Below the pieces are notes generated by a model. The model worked only from the letters and a program-made list of their open reading frames with translations. It did no database searches and was not told where the DNA came from. From Pagrus major (lineage: Eukaryota; Chordata; Actinopteri; Spariformes; Sparidae), in contig NC_133237.1 of assembly GCF_040436345.1 (NCBI RefSeq), positions 28,417,768 through 28,481,767 of the forward strand: DNA of 64,000 bases, written 5' to 3'. Shown here piece after piece: positions 41,206 to 52,189 of the stretch. The translations under genes and the position numbers were made by a program. Each line of letters starts with the position of its first letter. Position 1 is the stretch's first letter.

Positions 41206-41960
41206 TCATATGATGATGATATGTGGAAAAATAATTAGTGTTTGACTGAAAAACATGTAGAGATAAATTCCCACAGAAGCTGCAATGATGCTAACGTCAT
41301 CACAGTGTTGCTCACCTGGCTGAGATGGTTCACTGGGTTGGGGTCTGTTGCTGAGGAGGGGCGTGGACACGTGATGGGAGGGGCGGGGACACTTAGTGTG
41401 AGGGGCGTGGCAACTGGTGGAAGGGGCGGGGACTCTGACTGAGCATCATTAGCTTGCTAAGCGCTGACCTGCACTGAGTAAATGTAGCTCATCTCACTGT
41501 GAACATCAAGCTAACAGGTTCATGTCAACCACCCACAGACTAAAGCACCTTTCTTTCTGTCTCCTGTCTGTCCTTGTTGGACTGCGCTGCTCCTCCTGGG
41601 CTTCACTGCAACTCCTACCTGCAGCAGCACCACTCAGGCTGGACCGTACCATGTCATCAGATACAGGGGGGTGGTCCATATGGATGTTTACTTTTTGCCA
41701 TAAACAAATAAAGGCAAAGAGACTGTTACTTCTATAACTATATTTTAAAACAAATATAATATTAATTATGATGGGCTAATAATTTAATATTATTTATTAG
41801 TGCCCCCCCGTCAGTCATGGGCCCTTAGAAGCGTCCTAACTTCCCTCATATGGCTCCAGTGCTTCTAATTTACATTTAATTTACACTTCAAAAATCACCA
41901 AGTGATTTTCATCTGTCAAGATTATCTAACTGGACAAAACATTTCATGAACTTTATTAAA

Positions 41961-42431
41961 CCACAGAGGGCAGCAGGGCCATGCTAACTTCAGTTAGCCA
42001 CAGAAAACATCCTGCTGCAGAGAGCTGTGTTGGAGTCATCTGTGGAGTTGGAGCGCCCTCTACTGGAGTGATGACGTCACTGCAGCAGCAGAGCAACTCA
42101 CCTGGACTCACCTGAACTATTGTGTTCGGGACTGACACTAATCATTCTTTCCTCCATCAATCCATCCATTGATCGCTTTGTGAAGTTCATGTTTGAGGTA
42201 AACGTCATCAGGTCCATGTGGGTCTGATGTCCAAACACACACAGACACAGAGCTGCTTTAACATCAGCTTCATAATGAGCTCAGACCAAAGACACTTCAA
42301 CACACGCTTTATTCATTTCAGCAGAATCAGGACAGAAGCTTGAAGCAGGAAGCGTCTCATTGGTTTAAACTCTGTCCAGTTTGATGTGATTGGCAGGCAG
42401 CAGGTGATGATGACATCACACAGGTCACACA
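41961..42431 (-). repeat. Left arm of a 471-bp inverted duplication
   Basis: This arm is the reverse complement of 49257-49727. The two arms have the same length with no indel seen and only isolated mismatches noted (for example in the CCACAGATGACTCC/CCACAAATGACTCC stretch). It contains an AATAAA hexamer on its minus strand. Confidence 0.93.
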
Positions 42432-42775
42432 GTACTTGTACGGTAAGTGTAGTATTTAAAGTAGTAGTAGTAGTAAATGTAGTAAATGAGCTCCTGATCT
42501 GAGTCTTGGTCCGCCTCAGTGGATGTAAATGAACCTGAACCTCCATCAGGTGACATCATACGTTCTCCTCCATCAGGTGAAGCTGCAGCTGTAGATTAAT
42601 TCTCCTCCAGCTCAGAAAGAGATGAAATCATGACAGCATTATAAAACATGAAGGCAGTCTGTGTGTGTTTAAGATAACAGGTTCATTTATCTGCCGTCTG
42701 TTCGGCAAACACTATTTAACCGTCAGAGGTTTATTGTGTCTGATATTTCAGGTCAGTCTCTGGTTTCATCGTCTT

Positions 42776-42811
42776 CAGCTCTGATGTTCGCTGCAGCGAA
42801 CATCAGAGCTG
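42776..42811. repeat. 36-bp perfect palindrome
   Basis: The half-site CAGCTCTGATGTTCGCTG is followed at once by its exact reverse complement, with no spacer. Confidence 0.95.
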
Positions 42812-43191
42812 TTAAAGTGTTGAAGTGAGCGATGGATCGTAGAGGTTCTCATGTTCCACCTGTCGAGCCTCCGTGTCATTAAAGTGCCTGATCAGAAGAT
42901 GTGTTCATTAACTGACATGTAAGTTGGTGCAAAACTCATTATAGAAAACACAAGAAGTCAAAAACCACGCAGCACTATCCACCAATAAGAGGACGGGGCT
43001 GGTGTCTGAACCTTGAATCTGCTCAGATTGGATCAGACAGCTGCTGTGCTGCTGAGTGTGTTTATATGACGTCATCAGGCGAGGTGGATGGAGGAAGGTT
43101 TGTGATTTTGATGTTCTGTTCATCTACTTACTGTCTGTCTGTCCTGGACAGGGGTTCTCCTCTGTGGCTCTCTGAGCTCTCTCTCTGAGAG

Positions 43192-44010
43192 CTGAGGACA
43201 GAGGTCCTGAATACAGAGGGTCTGAGGACAGATGGTCTGAGGACAGATGGTCTGAGGACAGAGGGTCTGAGGACAGATGGTCTGAGGACAAAGGGTCTGC
43301 GGACTGAGGGTCTGAGGACTGAGGGCCGGAGGGTCTGAGGACTGAGGGTCTGAGGACAGAGGGTCTGAGAACAGAGGGTCTGAGGACAGAGGGTCTGAGA
43401 ACAGAGGGTCTGAGAACAGAGGGTCTGAGAACAGAGGGTCTGAGGACAGAGGGTCTGAGAACAGAGGGTCTGCGGACTGATGGTCTGAGGACAGAGGGTC
43501 TGAGGACTGAGGGTCTGACAACAGAGGGTCTGCGGACTGATGGTCTGAGGACAGAGGGTCTGAGGACAAAGGGTCTGCGGACTGATGGTCTGAGGACTGA
43601 GGTACTGAGGGTCTGAGGACTGAGGGTCTGAGGACTGAGGACAGAGGACAGAGGACAGAGGACCTGAGGACAGAGGACTGAGGGTCTGAGGACTGAGGGT
43701 CTGAGGACTGAGAGTCTGGGGACTGAGGGTCTGAGGGTCTAAGGACTGAGGACCTGAGGACTGAGGGTCTGAGGGCCTGAGGACTGAGGGTCTGAGGGTC
43801 TGAGGACTGAGGGTCTGAGGACTGAGGACCTGAGGCAGAGGGTCTGAGGGCCTGAGGACTGAGGGTCTGAGGACTGAGGACCTGAGGACTGAGGACCTGA
43901 GGACTGAGGGTCTGAGGACTGATGGTCTGAGGACTGAGGACCTGAGGACTGAGGACCTGAGGACTGAGGGTCTGAGGACTGAGGGTCTGAGGACTGAGGA
44001 CCTGAGGACT
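43192..44010. repeat. Minisatellite of GAGGACTGAGGGTCT type
   Basis: Imperfect units of about 12-20 bp containing TGAGGAC and AGGGTC. The overlapping open frames of about 300 codons on the minus strand (Ser/Pro/Gln/Asp repeats) are products of the repeat and I do not call them genes. Confidence 0.95.
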
Positions 44011-44837
44011 GGCTGGCAAATGGATGGTAAAAAGCCTTCAGGCTTGATTGTTTTGTTCCTCTGTGGTTGGTAATATATTAATGACAGCAGACAGATCCTC
44101 ACAGGTTTGAGGTGAAGTTAAGTAAAGCAGCGTCTTTGTGTGACTTCTTGTCATTTGAGTATTTAGACGCCTTGAAGACTTTAAAACAAAAGATGTTCTT
44201 CTTCCTGTGAAGCTGCTGTAGATTCATCTGTGTTCGCCTCATAAAGATTAACAACATTACAGCCTGGATTTACATGTGAAGCAGCCAAAGAGTCTCTGTG
44301 TGTGTTTAAGCTAACAGGAGGTCATTTATCTGCACAGGCAGCTGACTGTTATTCAAATACAGGAGTTCTTGTTTTAACATGTCATTGTTCTGTTGTAACG
44401 GCTCACACACACATCACACACACACTCCTCACATGGTGCAGGATCAATAAGCTCACAGCCCTGGACAGATACATGACATCATCTCACCTCATCAATGAGT
44501 GACGGTCAAAACTGAAAATGTGACAAACCAAGAAGAAAACCTGACGCCCCAAATCTGTTAACAGTGAACATGCTTTCATCAATAAAACAACTTTTTGTGA
44601 TTTTCCTCCAGATTTGTTGGAAACGTACCAACTGCCTGCAAAACTGTCTCATATCTATGAGGTATATCTATGGATCCTGTGCACGTTACCATAACAACCA
44701 ATCAATGCTCGAACCATCAACCCATCTTCTGATACATTTATGTCTTAATATGTCAATCAATCAATATCAATATCAATAACACAAACAAAACAAAGCAACT
44801 GGAAGAAAGAAACCAAAGTGTCAGTTATCAGATCATT

Positions 44838-45243
44838 TAAACACAACGAAACACAACGAAACGCAACGAAACGCAGCGAAACACAATGAAAAGCATAGAA
44901 ACACAACGAAACACAACGAAACACAATGAAAAGCATAGAAACACAACGAAACACAACGAAACACAAAGAAACGCAACGAAACGCAACGAAACGCAGCGAA
45001 ACACAACGAAACACAAAGAAACGCAACGAAACGCAATGAAAAGCATAGAAACACAACGAAACACAACGAAACACAAAGAAACGCAACGAAACGCAACGAA
45101 ACGCAACGAAACACAGCGAAACACAATGAAAAGCATAGAAACACAACGAAACAACGAAACACAAAGAAACGCAACGAAACGCAACGAAACGCAACGAAAC
45201 ACAGCGAAACAACGAAACACAACGAGAAACAACGAAACACAAT
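44838..45243. repeat. ACACAACGAA-type 10-bp repeat with longer nested units
   Basis: Units alternate ACACAACGAA, ACGCAACGAA, ACGCAGCGAA and AAGCATAGAA, arranged into larger repeating blocks. A CA-rich stretch follows at about 45276-45352. Confidence 0.95.
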
Positions 45244-45629
45244 AACTGTTCAGTTCATAGAGAGCTGACAAACACACACACAGACATGAGCACACACACA
45301 CACACACGTGAACACACACGCACACACATTAACACACACACGCACACACACAGCCTGACAGTTGACTGAAGTTATTCATTACCTTCACAGGTGGAAATGA
45401 ACACGTGTTGTGTGCATTTAAAACGTGGATGATGTTATCTGCCTCAACTCTCCTCTTTGTCTCCAGCTGCCCAGAAATGGATGAGCATCACTACCTGGAG
45501 AGAAGGTGTGGCCAGTCAGCTTCTATAAATCTACAGGTTCTGTCCCGCTGAGCTCAGAATTCAGAGGCTTCCTCTGACACTCCAACGACCTGCAGACCAT
45601 CTTCAGACCGAGATCACATCCAGCAACCA

Positions 45630-45842
45630 TCCTGCTGACCAACCAGCTGCTGACCGACCATCCTGCTGACCAACCAGCTGCTGACCGACCATCCTGCTGA
45701 CCAACCAGCTGCTGACCGACCATCCTGCTGACCGACCAGCTGCTGACCGACCATCCTGCTGACTGACCATCCTGCTGACCGACCAGCTGCTGACCGACCA
45801 TCCTGCTGACCAACCATCCTGCTGACCAACCAGCTGCTGACC
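45630..45842. repeat. Minisatellite of CTGCTGACCAACCAG type
   Basis: About 14 units of 15-16 bp, alternating CATCCTGCTGACC and CAGCTGCTGACC. Confidence 0.92.
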
Positions 45843-46633
45843 CTCTTCAGTGTCCAGCTTCAGGTCTGTCTGTTGAGAGTTTTATTCTTTCTAAACCTGA
45901 GAGGACCAGTTTCTGCACTAACTATGGTGCCATTTTCCTCTGTAGTACTACTAATGGTTCCTTACACTGTCACTACTACAACTAGTACTGCTTCTACTTC
46001 TGTTAGTGGTATTATTATGATAACCAACTCATTTGTCAGCTTTAAAATCTGGTTATGAGGTGCTGCACAGGAAAACAAGATAAATGTGAACATCAGGGTG
46101 TTCGTGATAAAACTGGTTCATTCATCCCAACTCACCTCAGGCCTCCCAGTTCAAGTCAGTTCAATCATCCAGCTGTACTGCAAATACCTTTATAGTTGTG
46201 ATTTTTTGAAGTTGGGCCCTCTGAGCTAAATTGAATCTTGTGACTGTTTGTTTGTGTTTTCTCACCAACGTCTTATGTTTCACTGGATTGTGTTGAAATG
46301 TGTCGTGAACCTCAACGAGACACCGAGGATCATTTACAACATGTGTTCTTTTAAATAGTTGTTGCTGAATGTTGACAGTCGTCACATTAATAAGATCATT
46401 TCAAACATTATTATCTCCACCAGATTATTCTGTTATTTTCAATCCATTTCTAACCTGCTCTGTTAGGAAGCATCGGGACCTCTCAGCTGGTCTGGGATCA
46501 GGTCAACACTGCTGCTGCTTCTACTAGTCTTCATACTTGAATGCTGACAGAACAAATCATCTCTGAATAAATGTGTCGAGCAGAAATAATAAAGAAGTTA
46601 TTAATGTGTTTGTCATGTTGTGTGTTGGCAGTC

Positions 46634-48196
46634 ATGGCGTCTCCTGGCCTGCTGTTCCTCCTGTTGGTGTCGTCCTCCCTCCTCTCCACCGCCTCCACCG
46701 CCTCCCCCGCCTCCCCCGCCTCCTCTAAGGATATCGAGAAGATTATTCAGTCTACAGGCAAAACAGTTCGGAAAACCATTGCCATGTTCAACGACGTTGG
46801 TGTGCCTTTTCTGAGGCTGATACCAGTTCATGGGACGCTCATAAGTCTTTGTACCAAGTTAGGACTCGGGGTATTACTGAAATTTACTGACAATGATAAA
46901 GCAATAGCAGATGTTCTCAAGTCTGAATTTGAAAGTCTTAATTCTAAGATCAGTGAATATCATGTAGAGCAGAAATGGGAGATCTGGACAGCTGCTGCCT
47001 TCCACAAGCCAGAGATGGAAATAACAGTAGCCTGGAACCAGTTTATAATACTTATCAGTAGTTTACCTGGTAAAGAAGAGGCCGAGGGAAACAAGCTTAA
47101 AGATGAATTTATTAAGGATCACATAAAATCTGGCACAGATGAATTGAACGAGTACCTGAAGACTACAGGACTATCCCTCATAAAAAACCTTGGACAGATG
47201 CTGGTTAAAGAGCTTAAATGTCATGAAAAAGATACTCTAGGATATACTGTGTTGATTAATTCACTTATCTACAAGGGCAATCTGATGAACCATTTCAGCT
47301 ACCAACACAAGAAAACTCAGACTCCGGAAAAGATTGATCATTCTGCTAAAATTGCATACGAGAGTTCATCAGTGATGTTCGAACTTTACAAGTCCTGCAT
47401 TTTCAACAGTTATAAGTATATTGAAGAGGAAGTGGAGGGCCTCATTAAGGACCAAAAACGTCGAAAACTGGCACATGAAGTCAGGTTATTCTTAGCGGAG
47501 ATGTATGACAGGTATGACTGGATGGTTGTTGCATATAAAACCAAAAATTCTGACTATACCATATTAAGATTGCTCAACAAACACACCTTGACAGGGTTTC
47601 ATCCAGCGGTAACATCAAATGGTGTAAGTGTGTCCTTCGTCAGACAGGTGAAGGGGACTCACACAAAGGCAGATAAAGTTGGACGAGCCATAGAGAGATG
47701 CCTTAGTAAGACATATGATTGTCATAAGGTTGGAGAGAAACTGGAGAAGTGTAATGAAAAAGTGGAGGGAATTGAATTGTCCAAGACTTACACAGCAGTG
47801 CATGCCTTCATAGACGAAGCCCACCAAAGCTACGAGGCATTAATCTCACCAGAGAGACCTAACGACAATTCAGACAATTCAGTTCCTTACCTTTATAAAG
47901 GACTTTGTAAGAAATATAAACTCAGCCCAGAGATAAACTTTGGTGGCACATTTGTGGTTTTGATTAAAAGTGATGAAGAGATGATGAAACAAGATCCCTG
48001 CAAAGACATGAAATGTAGTGGTAACGATAGAGAAGGTGAGAGAGGCACATGTGTTCCTATGGAAAAAACCTTTGTAGCGATGTGTGAGTGCAAGCATCCG
48101 TACTACGGCCTAAACTGTGAGCTCAGCATAGACGACTACAAGAAGGAGTTACAGGAAGAGTTGAATGAAGACACCTTAGGAAGTAAGATAGGGTAA
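46634..48196 (+). CDS. Secreted cephalotoxin-like protein with C-terminal EGF-like module
   Basis: The frame gives 520 residues from the Met of MASPGLLFLLLVSS; a consensus acceptor (TTGGCAG) lies two bases upstream of this ATG, which argues against the earlier in-frame Met at 46571. A signal peptide (about 1-22) precedes a low-complexity Ala/Ser/Thr/Pro linker that contains an in-frame CCTCC repeat. A helical body begins at KDIEKIIQ and includes KFTDNDKAIADV, FHKPEMEITVAWNQF and many Lys/Glu helices. A six-Cys EGF-like module lies near 470-507, ending CECKHPYYGLNCEL. The body resembles teleost proteins annotated as SE-cephalotoxin-like; this is recognition from memory, not alignment. Toxicity in the fish is not implied. 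The gene looks intact. Confidence 0.82.
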   Translation: MASPGLLFLLLVSSSLLSTASTASPASPASSKDIEKIIQSTGKTVRKTIAMFNDVGVPFLRLIPVHGTLISLCTKLGLGVLLKFTDNDKAIADVLKSEFESLNSKISEYHVEQKWEIWTAAAFHKPEMEITVAWNQFIILISSLPGKEEAEGNKLKDEFIKDHIKSGTDELNEYLKTTGLSLIKNLGQMLVKELKCHEKDTLGYTVLINSLIYKGNLMNHFSYQHKKTQTPEKIDHSAKIAYESSSVMFELYKSCIFNSYKYIEEEVEGLIKDQKRRKLAHEVRLFLAEMYDRYDWMVVAYKTKNSDYTILRLLNKHTLTGFHPAVTSNGVSVSFVRQVKGTHTKADKVGRAIERCLSKTYDCHKVGEKLEKCNEKVEGIELSKTYTAVHAFIDEAHQSYEALISPERPNDNSDNSVPYLYKGLCKKYKLSPEINFGGTFVVLIKSDEEMMKQDPCKDMKCSGNDREGERGTCVPMEKTFVAMCECKHPYYGLNCELSIDDYKKELQEELNEDTLGSKIG

Positions 48197-48197
48197 C

Positions 48198-48985
48198 AGC
48201 AGGATTATAACTGCTGCATCACAGTCGGCCTGCAAGACGCTGCTGAGGGTCGACATATTTCATGACATGAGTTTCTTGTCTTTGTCTGTCTGTTAGACGT
48301 CTTATTGGACCTGATGTAACACATGAAGTTTAATCCACACAAAAATATCAGAGTAAATATTTTGGACAAAGTCAGGCTAGTTGTTTTTATCTGCTTCCAG
48401 TTTTTGTATGAAGCTAAGCTAACCAGCTGCTGGTACTAGCCTCATAATAACTTAGCTCCCACGGCAGCGGTAACAATCTTCTCTAACTCTGCAAGTAGAC
48501 AAAGAAGCTGGTTATGCTTCATTTCAGACAGCTGTCATGATGTCGTGTTCAACACGACACGTAGAGTCAAGATCAGTTTCATCTCTGTGAGGCCAACACA
48601 GCTGATGTCTTTAGCCTAGCTTAGCATAAAGACTGGAAGCTGGGGGAAACTGCTAGCCTACATCTTTTGGCTAACATGAAGATATAAGTTGCTGCAGCTG
48701 ATCCAAACAGTCTGAACCAGTAAAACACAACCAGTAATCAGCCTGAAACTAAAGTTTCCTGTAAACTCAACAAGAACTTCAAAGTGATGAAACAAACAAA
48801 CTTTAACACAACTGAACAATTTTCATGTCCAACAGACGAGTTCATTTCATGAAACTGACGACTTTTCTGATAATTAGCCTGCTGTCAAAACTTCAAAGTA
48901 ATGACCAGACGTAAGTGATGTCATGATGTCATGATGTCATCATGACATCATGACATGTAACGCAAACTGCAAAATAAAGAGCCTT
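48198..48985. other. 3' flank of the cephalotoxin-like gene
   Basis: Non-coding sequence with no hexamer-plus-GU signature that decides a polyadenylation site. A near-perfect palindrome sits at 48918-48956. Confidence 0.45.
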
Positions 48986-48989
48986 TAGA

Positions 48990-49143
48990 CAGACAGACAC
49001 ACAGACACACAGACAGACAGACACACAGACAGACACACAGACAGACAGACACACAGACACACACACAGACAGACAGACACAGACAGACAGACAGACAGAC
49101 ACACACACAGACAGACAGACACAGACACACAGACAGACAGACA
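48990..49143. repeat. CAGA/CACA tetranucleotide repeat
   Basis: Interleaved ACAG and ACAC runs. Confidence 0.95.
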
Positions 49144-49256
49144 GGAGGGTCACATTTAAAACTTTATCCTCGTCTGATAAATCTCAACGACACGAACAGA
49201 AACACCTGAACAGAAACACCTGAACAGAAACGTGTTGATCAAACTGACGTTTCATC

Positions 49257-49727
49257 TGTGTGACCTGTGTGATGTCATCATCACCTGCTGCCTGCCAATC
49301 ACATCAAACTGGACAGAGTTTAAACCAATGAGACGCTTCCTGCTTCAAGCTTCTGTCCTGATTCTGCTGAAATGAATAAAGCGTGTGTTGAAGTGTCTTT
49401 GGTCTGAGCTCATTATGAAGCTGATGTTAAAGCAGCTCTGTGTCTGTGTGTGTTTGGACATCAGACCCACATGGACCTGATGACGTTTACCTCAAACATG
49501 AACTTCACAAAGCGATCAATGGATGGATTGATGGAGGAAAGAATGATTAGTGTCAGTCCCGAACACAATAGTTCAGGTGAGTCCAGGTGAGTTGCTCTGC
49601 TGCTGCAGTGACGTCATCACTCCAGTAGAGGGCGCTCCAACTCCACAAATGACTCCAACACAGCTCTCTGCAGCAGGATGTTTTCTGTGGCTAACTGAAG
49701 TTAGCATGGCCCTGCTGCCCTCTGTGG
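49257..49727 (+). repeat. Right arm of a 471-bp inverted duplication
   Basis: Partner of 41961-42431. The two arms face each other across 6.8 kb that includes the cephalotoxin-like gene. Confidence 0.93.
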
Positions 49728-49944
49728 GGTTATTGAGTTTTGGATTATTACAGAAAATAATCTGTGACAAACACAGATTATGATACTTACAGGTTTTATA
49801 AATTAAAACAAGTCAACCTCATGAGAAACAGCCTCTGACGACTCTCATCAAACACTGATATCAGCTCTAATCCTGAAACAGCAGTTAATCAGAAATCATC
49901 AGTGTGTTGGTCTCATTAAGAGTGAACACCTGACACAGTGTGAG

Positions 49945-50065
49945 CCACACAACACTGTCAGAGCTGAAGGCTAAAGAGCACTACAGCAGGAATCAAACCA
50001 CCAACCTCATGAGGAACAAACCAGCTGCTTTGGCACTGAGCCACAGCCAACACATGGACTCCCCC
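49945..50065 (-). mobile_element. tRNA-like SINE fragment
   Basis: On the minus strand there is a box A-like TGGCTCAGTGCC followed about 30 bp later by box B-like GGTTGGTGGTTTGATTCC. A weaker copy may lie at 50175-50245. Confidence 0.45.
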
Positions 50066-50428
50066 ATGAGTCTGTCAGTGTGTAGAGACTCTGCTGCAGT
50101 ACAGCTGAAGCACCACCAGAGGGCGCTTTAGTAGAAGCTGGACATCAGCTGTCATTAATGAGAGGAGTCACAGCTGTGAGCCTGTGAAGGTTCTGATCCA
50201 ACAACACTACAGCCCAGTGTGGGCGTCAAACTCACAACCTGTTGATGGTCAGTGTGTCAGGATGTGTTCATGCACCTGATGTCCAACAACACAACACACA
50301 CATGCTGACACTGGACCGACACACTGGACAGACAAACAGGACCGACACACTGGACCGACACACAGGACCAATGACTGACTTCTTGTGCAGATAAAAGTTT
50401 GACTGCAGAAACATCTCTGAGACACTGT

Positions 50429-50731
50429 GGCTGTGTCCCAATTCAGGGGCTGCATCCTTCGATGGACGCGGCCTTTGCGTCCACCGTTGTTAAATGGGAC
50501 GGTCTCGCCTTCAGAGCATTTCCTGGTTGCGTCACCAGAGGTTCCCGCCCCTTACCCTTATGCCACGATTTCTGCCGCCCAGGCCTGCTAAAGTGACGAT
50601 CTACACCACTTGATGTCGCCATTTTCTTTCTTCTTTTTCAGGCGAGCAAAGGATCTTGGGATATGGGAGGCTGTGATTGGCCTTCAAATGCTCCCTTCGA
50701 AGGCTGCAGCCCCTGAAATTGAGACACAGCA
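50429..50731. mobile_element. MITE copy 1
   Basis: The ends GCTGTGTCCCAATTCAGGGG and its inverse (CCCCTGAAATTGAGACACAG) bound a 300-bp body. It is directly followed by a second copy. Confidence 0.8.
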
Positions 50732-51432
50732 GCTGTGTCCAAATTCAGGGGCTGCAGCCTTCAAGGACGCGGCCTTTGTGGCCCACGGAGGCCGGGTCCT
50801 TCGGAGAGACCTTGAAGGCCTCGTCCACCGCTGTTAAATGGGACGGTCCAGCCTTCGGAGTGTTTCCTGGTTGCGTCACCAGGTGTTCATGCATTAAAGT
50901 CTGTTTTGGTTCAAATCTATCAAACGTGTACGTTTATTTATGTGTGTACAATGTGTCAAATCCAAATTGAATTATCAACATTACAAAATAAACATTAACC
51001 CATTGGTGAATAACAGCTATGTTTACCACAGCATCACCAGCGTCACGCATTTTAACTGAAAGTTAAACTTTGGAGGTTTTATAGTCTCTTGTAGTTTAAC
51101 ATATCTGGCGTTGGATGTTCAAATGAGTAAAAAACGAGTATAAACCCATTACTTAAATTTAAATGTCATGTCTGCGTCACTTGATGTCGCCATTTTCTCT
51201 TTCTTTCCCTCTTCTGTTTCGGGACTGAGCGGCGCGCAAAGGATCTTGGGATATGGGAGGCCGCGAAGGACGGTAGCGATGCGTCCTCCAAAAAGAGGGA
51301 AGGGCAGACTGCGTTTGTGGGCTGCATTTGAAGGAGCCTTTGAATTGGGACGGCCTTCGCACAGCGTTGTGACGTAATTGGCCTTCAAATGCGCCCTTCG
51401 AGGGCTGCAGCACCTGAATTTGGACACAGCCA
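50731..51432. mobile_element. MITE copy 2, same family, with internal insertion
   Basis: The left end GCTGTGTCCAAATTCAGGGG and right end CACCTGAATTTGGACACAGC are inverted repeats. The start matches copy 1 through GGTTGCGTCACCAG. A unique AT-rich stretch (about 50886-51165) separates it from the right half. CTTTCAAATGCCCTTCGA-type blocks are shared. Confidence 0.75.
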
Positions 51433-51694
51433 GCCTGTGAGTCCACAGGAAGTGTGTGTGTGGAGGTCAGAGGTCACAGTGTAACGGTCAGGGTCCACAC
51501 TGATGCTGAATGTTGTGTGTATTCCTCAGCAGGAGAACCGAGCTGTACAGAACCCCTTCAGCTCCACTTTGGACTCTTTAGACTTGTCTTCACGTTTCTC
51601 CTTCAGTCTCGTCCTCTTTCTCTCTCTGCTCGTTGGCTCTTGTCAGCCTGAAGACGGTCCAGAGGTTTAAGACGCTGTCCGGAGACGTGGAGAC

Positions 51695-52097
51695 ATGGGA
51701 TCGATCCTCGGCTGGGACGCCTGCAGGTAGGAGACAACTGTGTGTGTGTGTGTGTGTGTGTGAGTGAAACAAAAAACAAATAAACTTTAAAATCGCGTCC
51801 ATCAAACTCCGTCCGTTGCGTTCGTCGCTCGCTCGTGGAATTTGCGCCGTAGACTGACTGAGAGATCCTGGAGGACGCAGGTGAGTCTGGTTGAGCTAGC
51901 TAGCTTGATGAAAGCTAGCTAGCAAGACTGGTTTCATTATTTAGTAAACAAACTTTATTGACTTGAAAATGATCTTTAAAACTGACAAACATCTGTGTGA
52001 TTCAAACAGGATCAATACATCACCTGTCTCTCTTCACAGAGCTTCGATCAATAAGGTCCATGAGGAGGACAGGAAGGGGCGGGGCTTCAGCTATGTG
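51695..52097 (+). CDS. Possible two-exon 5' end of an unrecognised gene
   Basis: Candidate exon 1 (51695-51726) encodes MGSILGWDAC and ends at donor AG|GTAGGA. Candidate exon 2 (52040-52097) starts after CTTCACAG, reads RASINKVHEEDRKGRGFSYV in phase and ends at donor GTG|GTAACC. Gly at position 2 could be myristoylated. No third exon could be found in the repeat that follows and no family is recognised, so this may be a non-coding transcript or chance. Confidence 0.25.
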
Positions 52098-52189
52098 GTA
52101 ACCTGGGGGCGGGGCTTCATCTCTGTAGTAACCTGAGGGGCGGGGCTTCAGCTATGTGTAACCTGAGGGGCGGGGCTTCAGCTCTGTGA

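Noticed and set aside
41242-41442. GC-rich block of GGGGCGTGG repeats as a minus-strand exon
   Set aside because: One frame is open and ends at a GTGAGC donor, but there is no start codon, no acceptor that I can defend and no family match.
43120-44102. Two overlapping frames of about 300 codons (Ser/Pro/Gln-rich)
   Set aside because: They lie entirely within the 43192-44010 minisatellite, and two frames are equally open.
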